Under the pieces are notes generated by a model, which was not told the DNA's origin, did no database searches, and saw nothing but the letters and a program-made list of their open reading frames with translations. Shown here in pieces: positions 34,780 to 45,440 of a stretch of DNA of 64,000 nt. The DNA is taken from positions 58,184,268-58,248,267 of the forward strand of contig CM038218.1 in assembly GCA_021442155.1 (NCBI GenBank). The letters run 5' to 3'. The position numbers and the translations under genes are program-made. Within the stretch, counting starts at the first letter, position 1. Each line of letters starts with the position of its first letter. Source of the DNA: Cymbidium sinense. Taxonomy: Eukaryota > Streptophyta > Magnoliopsida > Asparagales > Orchidaceae.

Positions 34780-36695
34780 TTTTAATGATGTTATATGATG
34801 CCATTAACTTATATGGAAGAACCCAGAAGTAATATATTAAGATTTTTTGGCCTATCCAAGATCGTTCATCAAATTGTTACTCAATGTCATTAACTTGTAT
34901 GGAAGATGTTGAAAGAATCTGTGAAATATTTTTGACCCATTCGAGATTGTTTGTGAAAGTGTTAATTGATGACATTAACTTATATGGAAGGGGTCGAACT
35001 GAATCCACCAAGGATTTTTGACCCGTTTGAGGTTGTTTGTCAAAGTGTTACTTGATAACATTAACCTATATGAAAGAGGTCGATTCAAATCCGCAAAAAG
35101 ATTTTTGACCCATCCAAAGTTGTTTGTCATGATGTTACTTGATGACGTTAACATGTATAGAATAGATCGAAAGAAATTCACTAAGAATTTTTGACCCATT
35201 AGAGGTTGTTTGTCAAAGCGTTACTTGATGACATTAACCTGTATGAAATGGGTTGAACTGAATCCGTCAAGGATTTTTGACCCGTTCGAGATTATTTATC
35301 AAAGTTTTACTTGATGACATTAACATATATGGAAGAGGTCGAATTGAATCTGCTAAAAATTTTTGACCCAGCCGAGATGATTTGTCAGAGTGTTACTCAA
35401 TGACATTAACATGTATGGAAGCGGTTGAAAGAATCTGTAAAATTTTGTTGACCCATTTGAGGTTATTTGTTAAAGTGTCACTTATTGACATTAACCTGTA
35501 TATAATGCGCCAAACTGAATCCGCCAATGATTTTTGACCCGTCTGAAGTTGTTTTCCAAAGTGTTACTTGATGACATTAACCTGTATGGAAGAGGTCAAA
35601 TTGAATCTGCCAAAATTTTTTAACCCATCCGAGGTTGTTTGTCATGATGTTACTTAAAAATGTTAATATGTATAGAATATATCAAAATAAATTCATCAAA
35701 GATTTTTGACCCATCCGAGGTTGTTGGTTAAAGTGTTGCTTAATAACATTAATATGTATAAAAGGGGTCGATTCGAATCCACCAAGGATTTTTGACCCAA
35801 CCTAGGTTGTTTGTCAAAGTGTTACTTAATGACATTAACTTGTATGTAAGGGGGGCAAATTGAATCTGTCAAGAAATTTTGACCCATCTGAGGTTGTTTG
35901 TTAGAGTGTTACTTGATGACATTAACATATATAGAAGGGGTGGAATCGAATCTGCTGAAAATTTTTTACCCATCCGAGGTTGTTTGTCAAAGTATTACTT
36001 GATGACATTAATTGTATATAATAGGTCGGAAGAAATCCGCCAAGAATTTTTGATTTATTTGAGGTTGTTTATCAAAGTGTTACTTGATGATATTAACCTG
36101 TATGGAATGGGTCGAATCGAATCCGCCAAGAATTTTTGACCCATCCGAGGTTGTTTGTTAGAATGTTACTCAATGGCATTAATTTGTATGGAACGGGGTG
36201 AATTGAATCTGTCAAGAAATTTTGACCAATCCGAAGTTGTTTATCAAAGTGTTACTTGATGACATTAACTTATATGGAAGGGATGGAATCAAATCCGCCG
36301 AGGATTTTTGACCCATCCTAAGTTGTTTGTCAAAGTGTTACTTGATCTTGTATAGAATATGTCGAAAGAAATCCAAGTTTTTGACCCATCCGAGTTGTTT
36401 GTCAAAGGTTGATAACATTAACTTTGTATGGAAAGGGTCGAATCAAATCCACTGAGGATTTTTGACCCATCTGAGGTTGTTTGTTAGAGTGTTACTCAAT
36501 GTCATTAACATGTATGAAAGTTGGTGAATTGAATCTATCAAGAAATTTTGACCCATACGAAGTTATTTGTCAAAGTGTTACTTAATGACATTAACTTGTT
36601 TGGAAGGGGTGGAATCAATTCCGATTTTGACTCATCCAGGTTGTTTGTCAAAGTGTTACTTGATGATATTAACTTATATGAAAGTTGGTGAATCC
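34780..36695 (-). repeat. 86-bp satellite array, about 22 copies
   Basis: Tandem monomers of about 86 bp (84-92). On the plus strand each runs 'gaggttgtttgtcaaagtg', 'ttacttgatgacattaac', 'tgtatggaagaggtcgaa', then 'tgaatccgccaagga', then 'tttttgacccatcc'. The ATTAAC block can be counted about 23 times between 34,802 and 36,664. Monomers are 75-90 percent alike by eye, with a few shortened ones near 36,350-36,420. Small ORFs crossing monomers are artefacts. The array lies between gag and the 3' end of a pol-less element. Confidence 0.9.
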
Positions 36696-36739
36696 CCTTG
36701 AAATTGATTATACTCTGATTGGGATGGGGTGATTACCAC

Positions 36740-37822
36740 GTGTATGCAAATTTAAAGATGAAATTGCTTCACAATCATAACTTGCTTATTTTATGATTGG
36801 CAATCAAGTGGGTTGCCCCCACCCCCACAGTCCATGATTGTTCATCATATATTTCTCAAGCTGCTTTCGATGTGCATTGATAGCCACATTAGCAAAAATT
36901 TGTGCTTCCACACGATGAACCAAGTCGGCATATGAGCGAAACTGTATTACGCATTAGTGATAAGTAGAAAGACTCAACATGGAGTCCTCCAAGGAAAACC
37001 ACTCTTAGTAATTCAAGATCCACCTCTGGTATTTGGCGAGCTTCTAAGGAGAATCTCTAGAAGTACTATTTAAGTGATTCATCTATATTTTGAGGAATTC
37101 CCTAGAGGTTGACTGGGAAGACCTGACAAAATAGTGTGTCAAGAGATTGTTGGATGTGCTTGCTAATTCTATAATGCCAATGTGTTCATATGGGTCGGCT
37201 ACCCCATCATAGAAGTCAATGCTTGTAAACTTGAAACCTACTGGAACAGGATGTTGAAGAATTTCTTCAACTAAAGGTGAAGACTCCTAATAGCCACGGT
37301 AAGAAGTAAGATGATTTATATCTTTGAGGTGAAATTATTCGCATTAAATATTGTAATTTCTGCATTATAACATACGTGAAATCAACAGGGCAAGAATGTG
37401 TCAAGCCATCCACAATTATTGGTTGGTTAGCTATCTATTGAGTCGTAGGTGATGGATCTAACTAGCTTAAGGAGGTCAGCATCATAGTCTAGAAGCGGAG
37501 GAACTTCAGCCTAATGGCGAGAAGGCCATGTGTCAACATTCTGACCTCCCATGGCTAATGATCGATCTTTGGGAAAATGTGTTTGTCGTAGTAGTGGTTG
37601 TCATGTTTCTCGTAAAAGTTAAATTATCTCATTTTGAGACTCTTCTATTCGACTAACACGATCTTCTAGAGAAGTTCTTAATATACCTTTGTCGATAGGG
37701 TAACACCTATCGGAGGAAAATGAGGCAGAAGCTTGACGTCTTTGGTTTAAAGATTGACTTCGGGAATGATGGGAGTTGGAGCGGGAGGCTCTGTTATTGC
37801 GAGTATTATGTTTGTTGGCCAT
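36740..37822 (-). pseudogene. Ty3/gypsy-type gag relic of element copy 1
   Basis: Minus-strand start at 37,822 gives an open 67-codon N-terminus: 'MANKHNTRNNRASRSNSHHS', then a stretch ending 'LEDRVSRIEESQNEII' at 37,619. The R/S/N-rich head followed by a LEDR..RIEE coiled segment is the style of Tat-lineage gag. Beyond the stop, pieces such as 'FIVWKHKFLLMWLSMHIESS' are readable to about 36,850 with several stops and shifts. Upstream in-frame codons (37,963-37,823) belong to the LTR and leader and are not part of gag. No zinc knuckle, protease or RT was seen before the satellite array begins. Confidence 0.7.
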
Positions 37823-37876
37823 AATGCAGGTGTTCACAGAAATTACGATTGTGAGATTTCTTTCTCTGACAACCAA

Positions 37877-39036
37877 GCATGCGTCTAGAAAATCGATTCT
37901 TGTAGAATAAAACGCCTTAGCCTTATTGAAAAATCCGGCACACGAGATATTTGAAGAGAACAAGAAACTTGATTTTTATGTGAAAAAATTCAAAAGAGGA
38001 AAAAAACTAAGTCTAGCCAACAAAATATTGCACTATATATCGCTGGAGTACAAAGTTTAACCGGTAATAGGATTACAAAGTTGAATAGAGAAAACGATAA
38101 TGGGAATCAGTAAAATATCTGGCGTAGTTGAGAACAGATTGTTGGTGTCGATCGGCGATAGTGAGCATGGCGTCATGATAATCTGGCGACTTCTCAGGTG
38201 GTGGCGGTAGCGGTGGTGACTTGTGGCGGCGGTTGGCGGTGACCAACAATAGTAATAATGGTTTGCGGCCGTTAGTGGTGCGGCGATGATAGCCGGCGAT
38301 GATATGCGATGGCGAGTAGCAGTGGTTGGCGGTGAATACGTGATGATCAGCGGTGGTGGTGGCGATAATCGCAGCGGTGGCGTAACCAGTGCGCATGATA
38401 ACCGGCAACGGTGGTGGCGAGTCCAGCCAGCGATGGTCAGCAATGATGTCGATGGTGGTGGTCGGCAATACGGCGTGGTGACCGACTACGGTGGTCGGCG
38501 GCAATGGTTGATGGTAGTGAGGTCTAGTGGTGGTGGCTGATGGCGGCGCCGACAGTGGACGGCGGTGATGACCGACGGCGGTGCTCGGCAATCGTCGACT
38601 GGTGGCACGATTATGCTTGGAGGTTATTCAAATCTCAGAGCTCTCTCTTTTCTTTAGCTTGGTCTCCCCTCATGTGAAGAATGAGGGGTTATGTATAGAT
38701 TATGGAAGTGACAACTCTGTAAATACATACAAAATCCAAACCACTCCATCAGACGGCTCAAAATGATTATTTCGATCATCTGATGTATTTTAAATATTTG
38801 AATGCTCAAATGAAGTCAGAATTACGAAATCTTAGGCTTGTTAGATCCGGCTTGTCAAGACACTCGGTTTGACTATAAGCACTCAATATTTAGGAGCTAT
38901 TTAGATATTCGACTGATATCCCAAAATTTCCAATGATATTTTAAGTGCTTGATTAGGGTTAGTCTTGACTCAAGATCAAATAGATTTCGATGTCAAGATT
39001 CGTGCTTCAACTTATAGAGTTTTCAGTGACATTTCA
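37877..39036 (-). repeat. 5' LTR of satellite-carrying element copy 1
   Basis: About 1.16 kb. Minus strand starts TGAAATGTCACTGAAAAC. It has the same inner landmarks as the 3' LTR: 'AAGCACGAATCTTGACATCG', 'TTTAAAATACATCAGATGAT' and a trinucleotide-rich block, here larger (38,160-38,590). Two long minus-strand ORFs (to 172 codons) and a plus-strand ORF cross this block in different frames. All are H/P/T- or G/R-rich low-complexity translations and are not annotated as genes. On the minus strand, 'TTGGTTGTCAGAGAAAG' follows the LTR end where a primer site is expected. Confidence 0.85.
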
Positions 39037-39161
39037 AAAAGTGATATTTTATTGTATTAATTAGTTTATATATATAAATAAGTAACTTTGAGTGTTATGT
39101 ATATAAATCCCACAAAAGAAATATTGGGAGGTACATATATAAATTTAATTATTTATATATA

Positions 39162-39192
<31 letters not shown>

Positions 39193-39219
39193 AATTAATA
39201 ATAATTTTTTAATTATATT
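39037..39219. repeat. AT-rich spacer with (TA)n, between inverted LTRs
   Basis: 183 bp, almost pure A/T, with TA runs at 39,152-39,193. It separates the minus-strand LTR ending at 39,036 from the plus-strand solo LTR starting at 39,220. Confidence 0.8.
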
Positions 39220-40022
39220 TGATATGACCAAAATTCCTCAAGCACGAATCTTGATGCCGAAAGCAAGTCGAGAAATTGAAACAAGTCGAGATCAAGCACT
39301 TAAAATATCATTGGAAACTTTGGGACATCAGTTAAATTTCTAAAAAGCTCTCAAATATGGAGTGTTTATAGTCAAATCGAGCGTCTCAACGAGCCGGTTC
39401 CAATAAGCCAAAGATCTTACAATTTTGACTTCATTTGAGCATTCAAATACACAAAATACATCATATGATTAAGGGAATCATCATGAGCCGTCCGATGGAG
39501 AGGAGTGGTTCGGATTTTGCATGTATTTACATAACGCCACTCCTCCAATCTATAAATAGTCCATCATTCCTCATATGAGGGGAGGCCCAGGTAAGAAAGG
39601 AGAGAGAGCCCTAAAGATCTAAAGATCCTCCAAGCACAATCGCGGCCGCACTCGACGTCCAACCACGCCGGTTGCCGCCACGATCCTGCGGTCAATCTCG
39701 GCTCCATCATGTCGACCTTCATCGCCGCCGTCGTTGTCGCCGTTATCATCTCGCTACCACTCAAGAATTGACCACCAACGCGACTACGTTGTTCCTTTCT
39801 CATATACAATTATGTAATCCCATTATCGGGAAGATTTTGTACTCTGAAGTAAATACATAGTGGAAGCTTTTTACCCCATTTTTTCCCTCTTTTGAGATTT
39901 TTCACGTAAAAAATTCGGAGTTTTCTGCTCACTCTTTAAATACCTGTGTGTGTGCTGGATTTCACAACAAGTCTAAGACGTAAACTTTTACTCTACTACA
40001 ACTGATTTTTTAGCACACAACA
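39220..40022 (+). mobile_element. solo LTR of the satellite-carrying family, TSD ATATT
   Basis: 803 bp, beginning TGATATGACC and ending TAGCACACAACA. The 5 bp on each side (39,215-39,219 and 40,023-40,027) are both ATATT. It shares the family's landmarks: 'AAGCACGAATCTTGATGCCG', 'ATCAAGCACTTAAAATATCA', 'GGAGTGTTTATAGTCAAATC', 'TCTATAAATAG' (39,551-39,561, TATA), 'CATTATCGGGAAGATTTTGT' and 'TGTGTGTGCTGGATTTCACA'. A lone LTR between intact target duplications is the product of recombination between the two LTRs of a former full element. Confidence 0.93.
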
Positions 40023-40171
40023 ATATTATTTATTTATTTTAAATTTTGCCTATTCTAAAAAAAAGAGTTGATTTTACCTCATACTGTAAAAAAATTGCTC
40101 AAGAAATTTGATTTGATTAATTATGTGGAGATGAAGAAGTGGTGGAGTGAACTAAGTCATCTGATGATCTT

Positions 40172-40576
40172 AAGTCGTTTGGTTCGATTTAGAAATGTAA
40201 TACAAAGAAAGTGAATACAAGATCGAATACTTTATTGTTGTTTTGTTGAAAGTAAATACATGGAAACTATTTTTCGTTTGGTTGGATGAATGTAAAGTAA
40301 ATCTTGTATTACGAATACTTTATTATAAATTAATTATAGAATTTATTCACTAATTAATGTATTCAATTAAAAAATAAATATATATTAAAATACAAATAAA
40401 TTATAAATAAAATTTTTTTCTTGACTAAAAATAAATAAAATCAAATACAAATATAATGTATTTCGAATATTTAATTATTAATAATTAATTTACAAATTTT
40501 CTAAGATATTAATTATTAGTATTATAAATAAATAAAATTTAAATATTATCATTTTATATTAACATAATGACCCAAA

Positions 40577-40667
<91 letters not shown>

Positions 40668-40965
40668 ATTACTATATTAAACATTAATTAATTAATAGGA
40701 ATTTTTATTAAATAATTTTTCTTTAATAAATAGTTTATTCATTAATTATTTTTTTGCTAAATAAATTAAAATTTAATAATTATTTTAATTTTTTTTATTT
40801 ATCGTAAATTATTTATCATCAATTTGAATAAATAAATATTTTAAATTTCAAATACCTCAAATAAATACAATGATTACTTTTCTAAATCAAACGAGAAAAT
40901 TTTATAGAATGCAAAGTGAATGCAATACACTCACTTTACTTGCAACCAAATAGCCCCTAAATGTG
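40172..40965. mobile_element. MITE-like element containing a (TA)n tract
   Basis: Left end 'GTCGTTTGGTTCGATTTAGA'. The right end read on the minus strand is 'GGGGCTATTTGGTTGCAAGT'. The inner flanks on both sides carry 'AAAGTGAATNCAA'-type sequence in inverted order. The 'GGGGCTATTTGGTT' terminus is a common style of plant TIR elements. No transposase and no clear target duplication were found, and the terminal match is imperfect. The centre is AT-rich with a long TA run. Confidence 0.45.
40580..40664. repeat. (TA)n microsatellite, about 42 units
   Basis: Uninterrupted TA dinucleotides inside the MITE-like block. The length is uncertain in any assembly. Confidence 0.95.
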
Positions 40966-41019
40966 ATTTGTTTAATGGAATTTTTTTTGCAACACTCTAA
41001 GATCCTTAGCCAAACTGAT

Positions 41020-41021
<2 letters not shown>

Positions 41022-41052
<31 letters not shown>

Positions 41053-41063
41053 ATATATATATA

Positions 41064-41161
<98 letters not shown>

Positions 41162-41162
41162 A
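41022..41162. repeat. compound (CT)n(TA)n microsatellite
   Basis: About 14 CT units followed by roughly 50 TA units with two small interruptions (near 41,063 and 41,151). The ORF crossing it translates to alternating Leu-Ser and Tyr-Ile and is an artefact. Confidence 0.95.
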
Positions 41163-42180
41163 CTATGCTTCCTTATCTCATCAAAACAAACAGACTTATC
41201 TTTTATCAATGGTAGAGACATTTATATAATATTATTATTATATAATCTATTTGAGCTTCGTATGCCTTGCTTGAGATCAGTTTTATTTTGTGTTCTTTAT
41301 TTTTGTTTTTTATATTATTTTTAAAATATATTTATTTAACATATTTTATAAGTTATTTTTAGAAATACATCACATCATTTTAAAAATACTAAAAAAAATT
41401 TTAAGTGTGTACTTGATATTTATAATTATCAAATATATATATAAAATAAAATATAAAATATAAAAAATAAAAGTGATCCCAAACAGTCCTTTAAAACTTT
41501 AATCTTTAAAACTCTAAAGAATTTAAGTGCCACACTGGACCTTCTTCATGAGGCTTCTGATTGTCTTAATCTCTTAATCTCCTAATGTTTGTTCAGAGTT
41601 CTCTTGATCTTCCATAAGTACAGTGGTTTGAAATTCTCTTGAGTTAATCAAAATTATAATTTTATGTAGAGTTCTCTCATATCAATTTTTTATGCAGAGT
41701 AGTAATATTGATGATGCTCACGTTTTTATAGAAGCAGCAGAAAGTAATTGGATTTCCCAATAAAGGCTTCTTCAAAGAATCAGTGCAATAAATTTTCTTC
41801 TTTAAATTTTCATTTATATATATATATATATATATATCATTTTAATTTTTAATATCACATGAAAAATACTAATATTATTAATTTTTCTGAAGTAAAATGC
41901 AGCTTTTTTTAATATAAAAAAATGCTAATAAATAAATATCAAACTTTAAATATTAGATATATAAACTTTTTAAATCTCTTAAAAAAATTATAATTTCGTT
42001 AGACCTCATAGATTAAATTGCAACGGCTAAAAGCTCTTAGACTTTATAATAATTTTTTACCGCTACTATATAATACTATTTTGAAAGATTTATATAAATA
42101 TCACATAATTTTTATGTATTTAAATATCTAATACTTAATAATTTGATATTTATATATCTAATATTTTATCTATACATAAA
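41163..42180. other. AT-rich intergenic DNA, no gene seen
   Basis: GC about 25 percent, with a short TA run at 41,815-41,837. No ORF, domain or repeat border that I can support. Confidence 0.6.
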
Positions 42181-42185
42181 AAGAT

Positions 42186-42990
42186 TGATATGGCTCAAAA
42201 ATAGTAAAAGACAAATCTTGATGTCGAAATTTTGATTGAAAACCGGTGAGACTTAAAATATCATTGGAATTTTGACATCAATTAAATCCCAAAACAACTT
42301 CTAAATATGGAGTGTTTATAGTCAAACTCGACGAGCGGATCTAACAAGATCAAGATCTACGACTTCATTTGGGCATCAAATGCTCAAAATATATCAAATG
42401 ATCAAAGGAATCATCATAATCAAGGGGAGTGGTTTTTATGAATTTACAAAATTCCTCCCATCTATAAATAAATTCATTACATGAGAGAGGCCAAGCCAAA
42501 GAGGAAACAAGTGAAGAAAAGCCGACGGTCATCACCAAGCCGTCATCCTGAAAAGCAAGGAAGAAGAGGAAGAGCAGCAAGGAAGAAGAAGAAGAGTCCA
42601 GAAAAGGAAGAGTCAAGCCAGGAAGAAGAGAAAAGCAGTGAGGAAGAGAGAGCTCAAGAAGATCGCAAAGATCGCACAAGCAAGATTGCACTGCTGCCAT
42701 CCCATCGCCACCGCCACTATCGTCATAATGTCCTGTATTGATTGATCTCCACCATGATAATTACAACTATCATTGTTTCATATGTAATTCTCAGAACCGT
42801 TATCGGGGAAGATTTTGTACTCAAACAGATACATAGTGGAAGCTTTTATCCTGTGGTTTTTCCCCTTTCGAGGTTTTCCACGTTAAAAATTCGAGTGTCT
42901 TGTTCGCTTCTTTAATTACCTCGTGTGTGTCTGACTTCACAACAAGGCGTAAACTTTCACTCTACCGCGACTGGTTTTCTAGCACGCAAT
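42186..42990 (+). repeat. 5' LTR of element copy 2
   Basis: 805 bp, starting TGATATGGCTC. It carries 'CTATAAATAAATTC' (TATA, 42,463-42,476), a GAAGAAGAGG-rich purine block (42,520-42,670) where copy 1 has the GGN block, then 'TTATCGGGGAAGATTTTGTA' and the U5-like end TAGCACGCAA. The terminal CA has been lost (AAT at 42,988-42,990). It is about 150 bp shorter than the right LTR because of many small deletions. Confidence 0.88.
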
Positions 42991-43253
42991 GCTTTACGCC
43001 TCAGGAAGTTCGATTCCATTATTTCATCTTGTATGACAACCAAGTTTCCCAACAAGATCAAAACCCCCATCGAGGTGGATCATTTCAAGCTTTTAAAGAG
43101 CGAAGAATGAAGATTCATCAAACTTTGTTCCTTCAGATTCTGCCGGGAACTGGGGGGCAACTCTTAATCTCAAAAGATAAGCAAGTCAGCAACACCAATG
43201 AAAAGGCAAAGATCAATAGTCAACTCTGGCTACAAGCTCATACAACTATTCGA

Positions 43254-43625
43254 CCTCTTCCATACGGGTTAACGTCATCGAGTAAACACTCTGACTAACA
43301 ACCCAGGATAGGTCAAAACGTCCTTGGTGGACTTCCCGCGACCTCTTCCATACGGGTTAACGTCATCGAGTAAACACTCTGACTAACAACCCAGGATAGG
43401 TCAAAACGTCCTTGGTGGACTTCTCCCCTTCCATACGTTAACGCCATCGAAAAACACTCGACTAACAACCTGTGATAGGTCAAAACGCCCTTGGTGGACT
43501 CGCGATCTCTTCCATACGGGTTAATGTCATCGAGCAAAGCTCGACAAACAACCCGTGAAAGGTCAAAACTTTGTACACTCGCAGTTAATGTCATCGATAA
43601 CACTAAACAACCGGATGGGGTCAAA
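43254..43625 (+). repeat. 88-bp satellite array, part 1
   Basis: Monomers start 'cctcttccatacgggttaac', then 'gtcatcgagtaaacactctg', 'actaacaacccaggatagg', then 'tcaaaacgtccttggtgga'. The first two copies (43,254 and 43,342) are identical over about 80 bp; later ones are shortened. On the opposite strand the monomer matches the 86-bp unit of 34,780-36,695 (shared 'gttgtttgtcaa', 'atgacattaac', 'tatggaagaggtcga' and 'ttttgacc' blocks). Confidence 0.9.
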
Positions 43626-44235
43626 ATCCTCATCGCCGGTCCACCGCCGACTACCATCGCCGGCCATCTGCGCGCACATCATCTCCGCTACCGGTTATCA
43701 CTGGCCGATTCGCCGCTGACACCACGGTCAACCATTATTGTCGCTGCCATCGGCTGACTACTCATCGCCGCCATCGCTACCACTGCCGCTATCTTGCCGC
43801 TGACACTTCGCTGCTAACCATTATTGTCGCGGATCCGCTGACATTGCCGCCGGCTTCGCCGCTAATTATCGCCGCCATCGCCGGTCATATCATTGGCCAT
43901 TATCCGCTATTACATCGACGCTCGCCATGACTACGTTACGCTGCCGCTGACCAATTCGTTCCGCCAACCTACCGCAATCCATGCTGACTACCGTTGCCGC
44001 CATCGCTGAATTATCGCGCCATCGCTGCCATCACCATTGCACATCCGCTGAGATCATCGTTGCCATCCACCGCTGCATCGCTACCACCCCGTGCCGCCAA
44101 CTATATTGTCGCCGGTCATCTCGCTGACTACTGCTTCGCACATCGCTGCCACCATCGCCGGCATGGCCATCGCCATTATCGTTTGGCCATCGCGCTATCG
44201 ACGCGCCGCCACCGTGACTACTCAACGGATTAATT
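43626..44235 (+). repeat. CCATCG/GCCGCC-rich block interrupting the satellite
   Basis: 610 bp of irregular repeats of 'gccgccatcgctg', 'catcgccggtcat' and 'ccgctgac'. In style and phrase content it matches, in the same relative orientation, the trinucleotide-rich block of the copy 1 LTRs (38,160-38,590 on the minus strand). ORFs here are low-complexity. Confidence 0.7.
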
Positions 44236-45060
44236 TGATCTTCCATGCACGCATCGAGTAAAACTCGACTAACAACCTGATAGGTCAAAACGCCCTCAGG
44301 ATTCTCACGACCTTTCCATACGCAGCCATCGTAAAACTCACAAACAACCTGTGATAAGGTCAAACGCCCCAGGGACTTCCCACGATCTTTCACGGGTTAA
44401 CGCCATCGTAAAACTTCGACTAACAACCCAGATAGGTCAAAACGCCCTGGTGACTTCCCACCACCTTCCATACGTTAACGCCATCGGTAAAAACTCGACA
44501 ACCTGAGAGGTCAAAGGTCCTGGTGGACTTCGCCTCTTCCATACGGTTACGTCATCTTCCGACAAACAACCGAAAGGTCAAAAGTCTGGACTTCCCACGC
44601 CTCTTCCCAGTTGCCAACGTAATACTCGACCAATAACCCAGGAAAGGTCAAACGCCCTTGGTGGACTCCGCGCCTCTTCCATACGTTAATGCCATCGAGC
44701 AAAACTCGACAAACAACTCGGAAAGGTTAAAAGATCTCACGGCCTCTTCCATGTGTTGGCCGACGGTAATTATTCAACAATAACCTGGGAAGGTCAAAAC
44801 TTTGTACATGCTCCACCGACGCCATCTAACACCGACAAACAACCTGGATAGGTCAAAATCGGCCGGATTCGACCTCTTCCATAGTTAACGCCATCGGTAA
44901 CACTCGACAATAACCTCGACGGGTCAAAATCCTCACGATTCAATTCGACCTCTTCCATACGACGCCATCGTCACACCGACAAACAACCTCGACGGTCAAG
45001 ATCTCGGCCAATTCACGACCTTCCATACGTTAACGCCATCGAAGTCACACTCGAAACAAC
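44236..45060 (+). repeat. 88-bp satellite array, part 2 (degraded)
   Basis: About 11-12 shortened monomers (65-85 bp) recognised by 'cctcttccatacg', then 'aacgccatcg', then 'actcgacaaacaacc', then 'aggtcaaaa'. Small deletions are frequent, unlike the fairly even array of copy 1. Confidence 0.85.
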
Positions 45061-45094
45061 CGATAGTCAAAGATCTCGGCCGCCAACCATCGCC

Positions 45095-45440
45095 GCCGTC
45101 ATCGATCCTGATCGCCCGACGGATCCAGGCGAAACCGGAATCAGGATAAATGCGGCCTTGATCGCTTCAACGACGATCCGACGGACGAAACGACGAGGTC
45201 GGAAACCGGAACCACGACGCATCGGAGCCTTGATCGCCTCTAACCCGTGACGATCCGACGGACGAACCGGACGAGGTCGGAAACCGGAACCACGACGCAT
45301 CGGATCGCTTCCTAACCCGATGATCCGACGATCGAAACCGGACGAGTCGGAAACGGAACCACGACGCACCGTGGGCTTGATCGCCTCTAACCCGGATGGT
45401 CCGACGGGCCTGAACCGACGAGGTGTGAACCGAACCACGA
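45095..45440 (+). repeat. GC-rich tandem repeat, unit about 77-80 bp, about 4.5 copies
   Basis: The phrase 'gatccgacggacgaa', then 'cgaggtcggaaaccggaa', 'ccacgacgcatcgg', then 'cttgatcgcctctaaccc' recurs at about 45,173, 45,251, 45,322 and 45,398, with a diverged first copy at 45,112. It is unrelated to the 88-bp monomer. It yields 112- and 142-codon minus-strand ORFs that are only repeat translation. Confidence 0.85.

Larger units (their letters stand above)
33117..39036 (-). mobile_element. non-autonomous LTR element carrying an 86-bp satellite (copy 1)
   Basis: Minus-strand element of about 5.9 kb. Its LTRs are at 33,117-34,229 and about 37,877-39,036. Order on the minus strand: 5' LTR, possible primer site, gag relic (37,822 to about 36,740), tandem array of an 86-bp unit (36,695-34,780), 3' untranslated DNA, polypurine tract, 3' LTR. 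No pol is present. The flanking 5-mers (33,112-33,116 AAGAA; 39,037-39,041 AAAAG) do not match exactly, so either one has mutated or the ends have been rearranged. The second copy at 42,186-47,111 has the same order without readable gag and with a perfect target duplication, which supports this reading. Confidence 0.85.

Noticed and set aside
34780..36695. CRISPR-like periodic array
   Set aside because: Repeats are contiguous 86-bp monomers without unique spacers, in plant DNA; an ordinary satellite.
38057..38591. 128- and 172-codon overlapping minus-strand ORFs and an 84-codon plus ORF
   Set aside because: Same LTR block in the second LTR; three frames open at once in a low-complexity region, with no domain.
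41018..41215. 65-codon ORF of alternating Leu-Ser and Tyr-Ile
   Set aside because: Pure translation of the (CT)n(TA)n microsatellite.
42365..42741. 111-codon minus and 86-codon plus ORFs, Lys/Glu-rich or Ser/Leu-rich
   Set aside because: Read from the GAAGAAGAGG purine block of an LTR; the plus frame mimics a nuclear protein only by composition.
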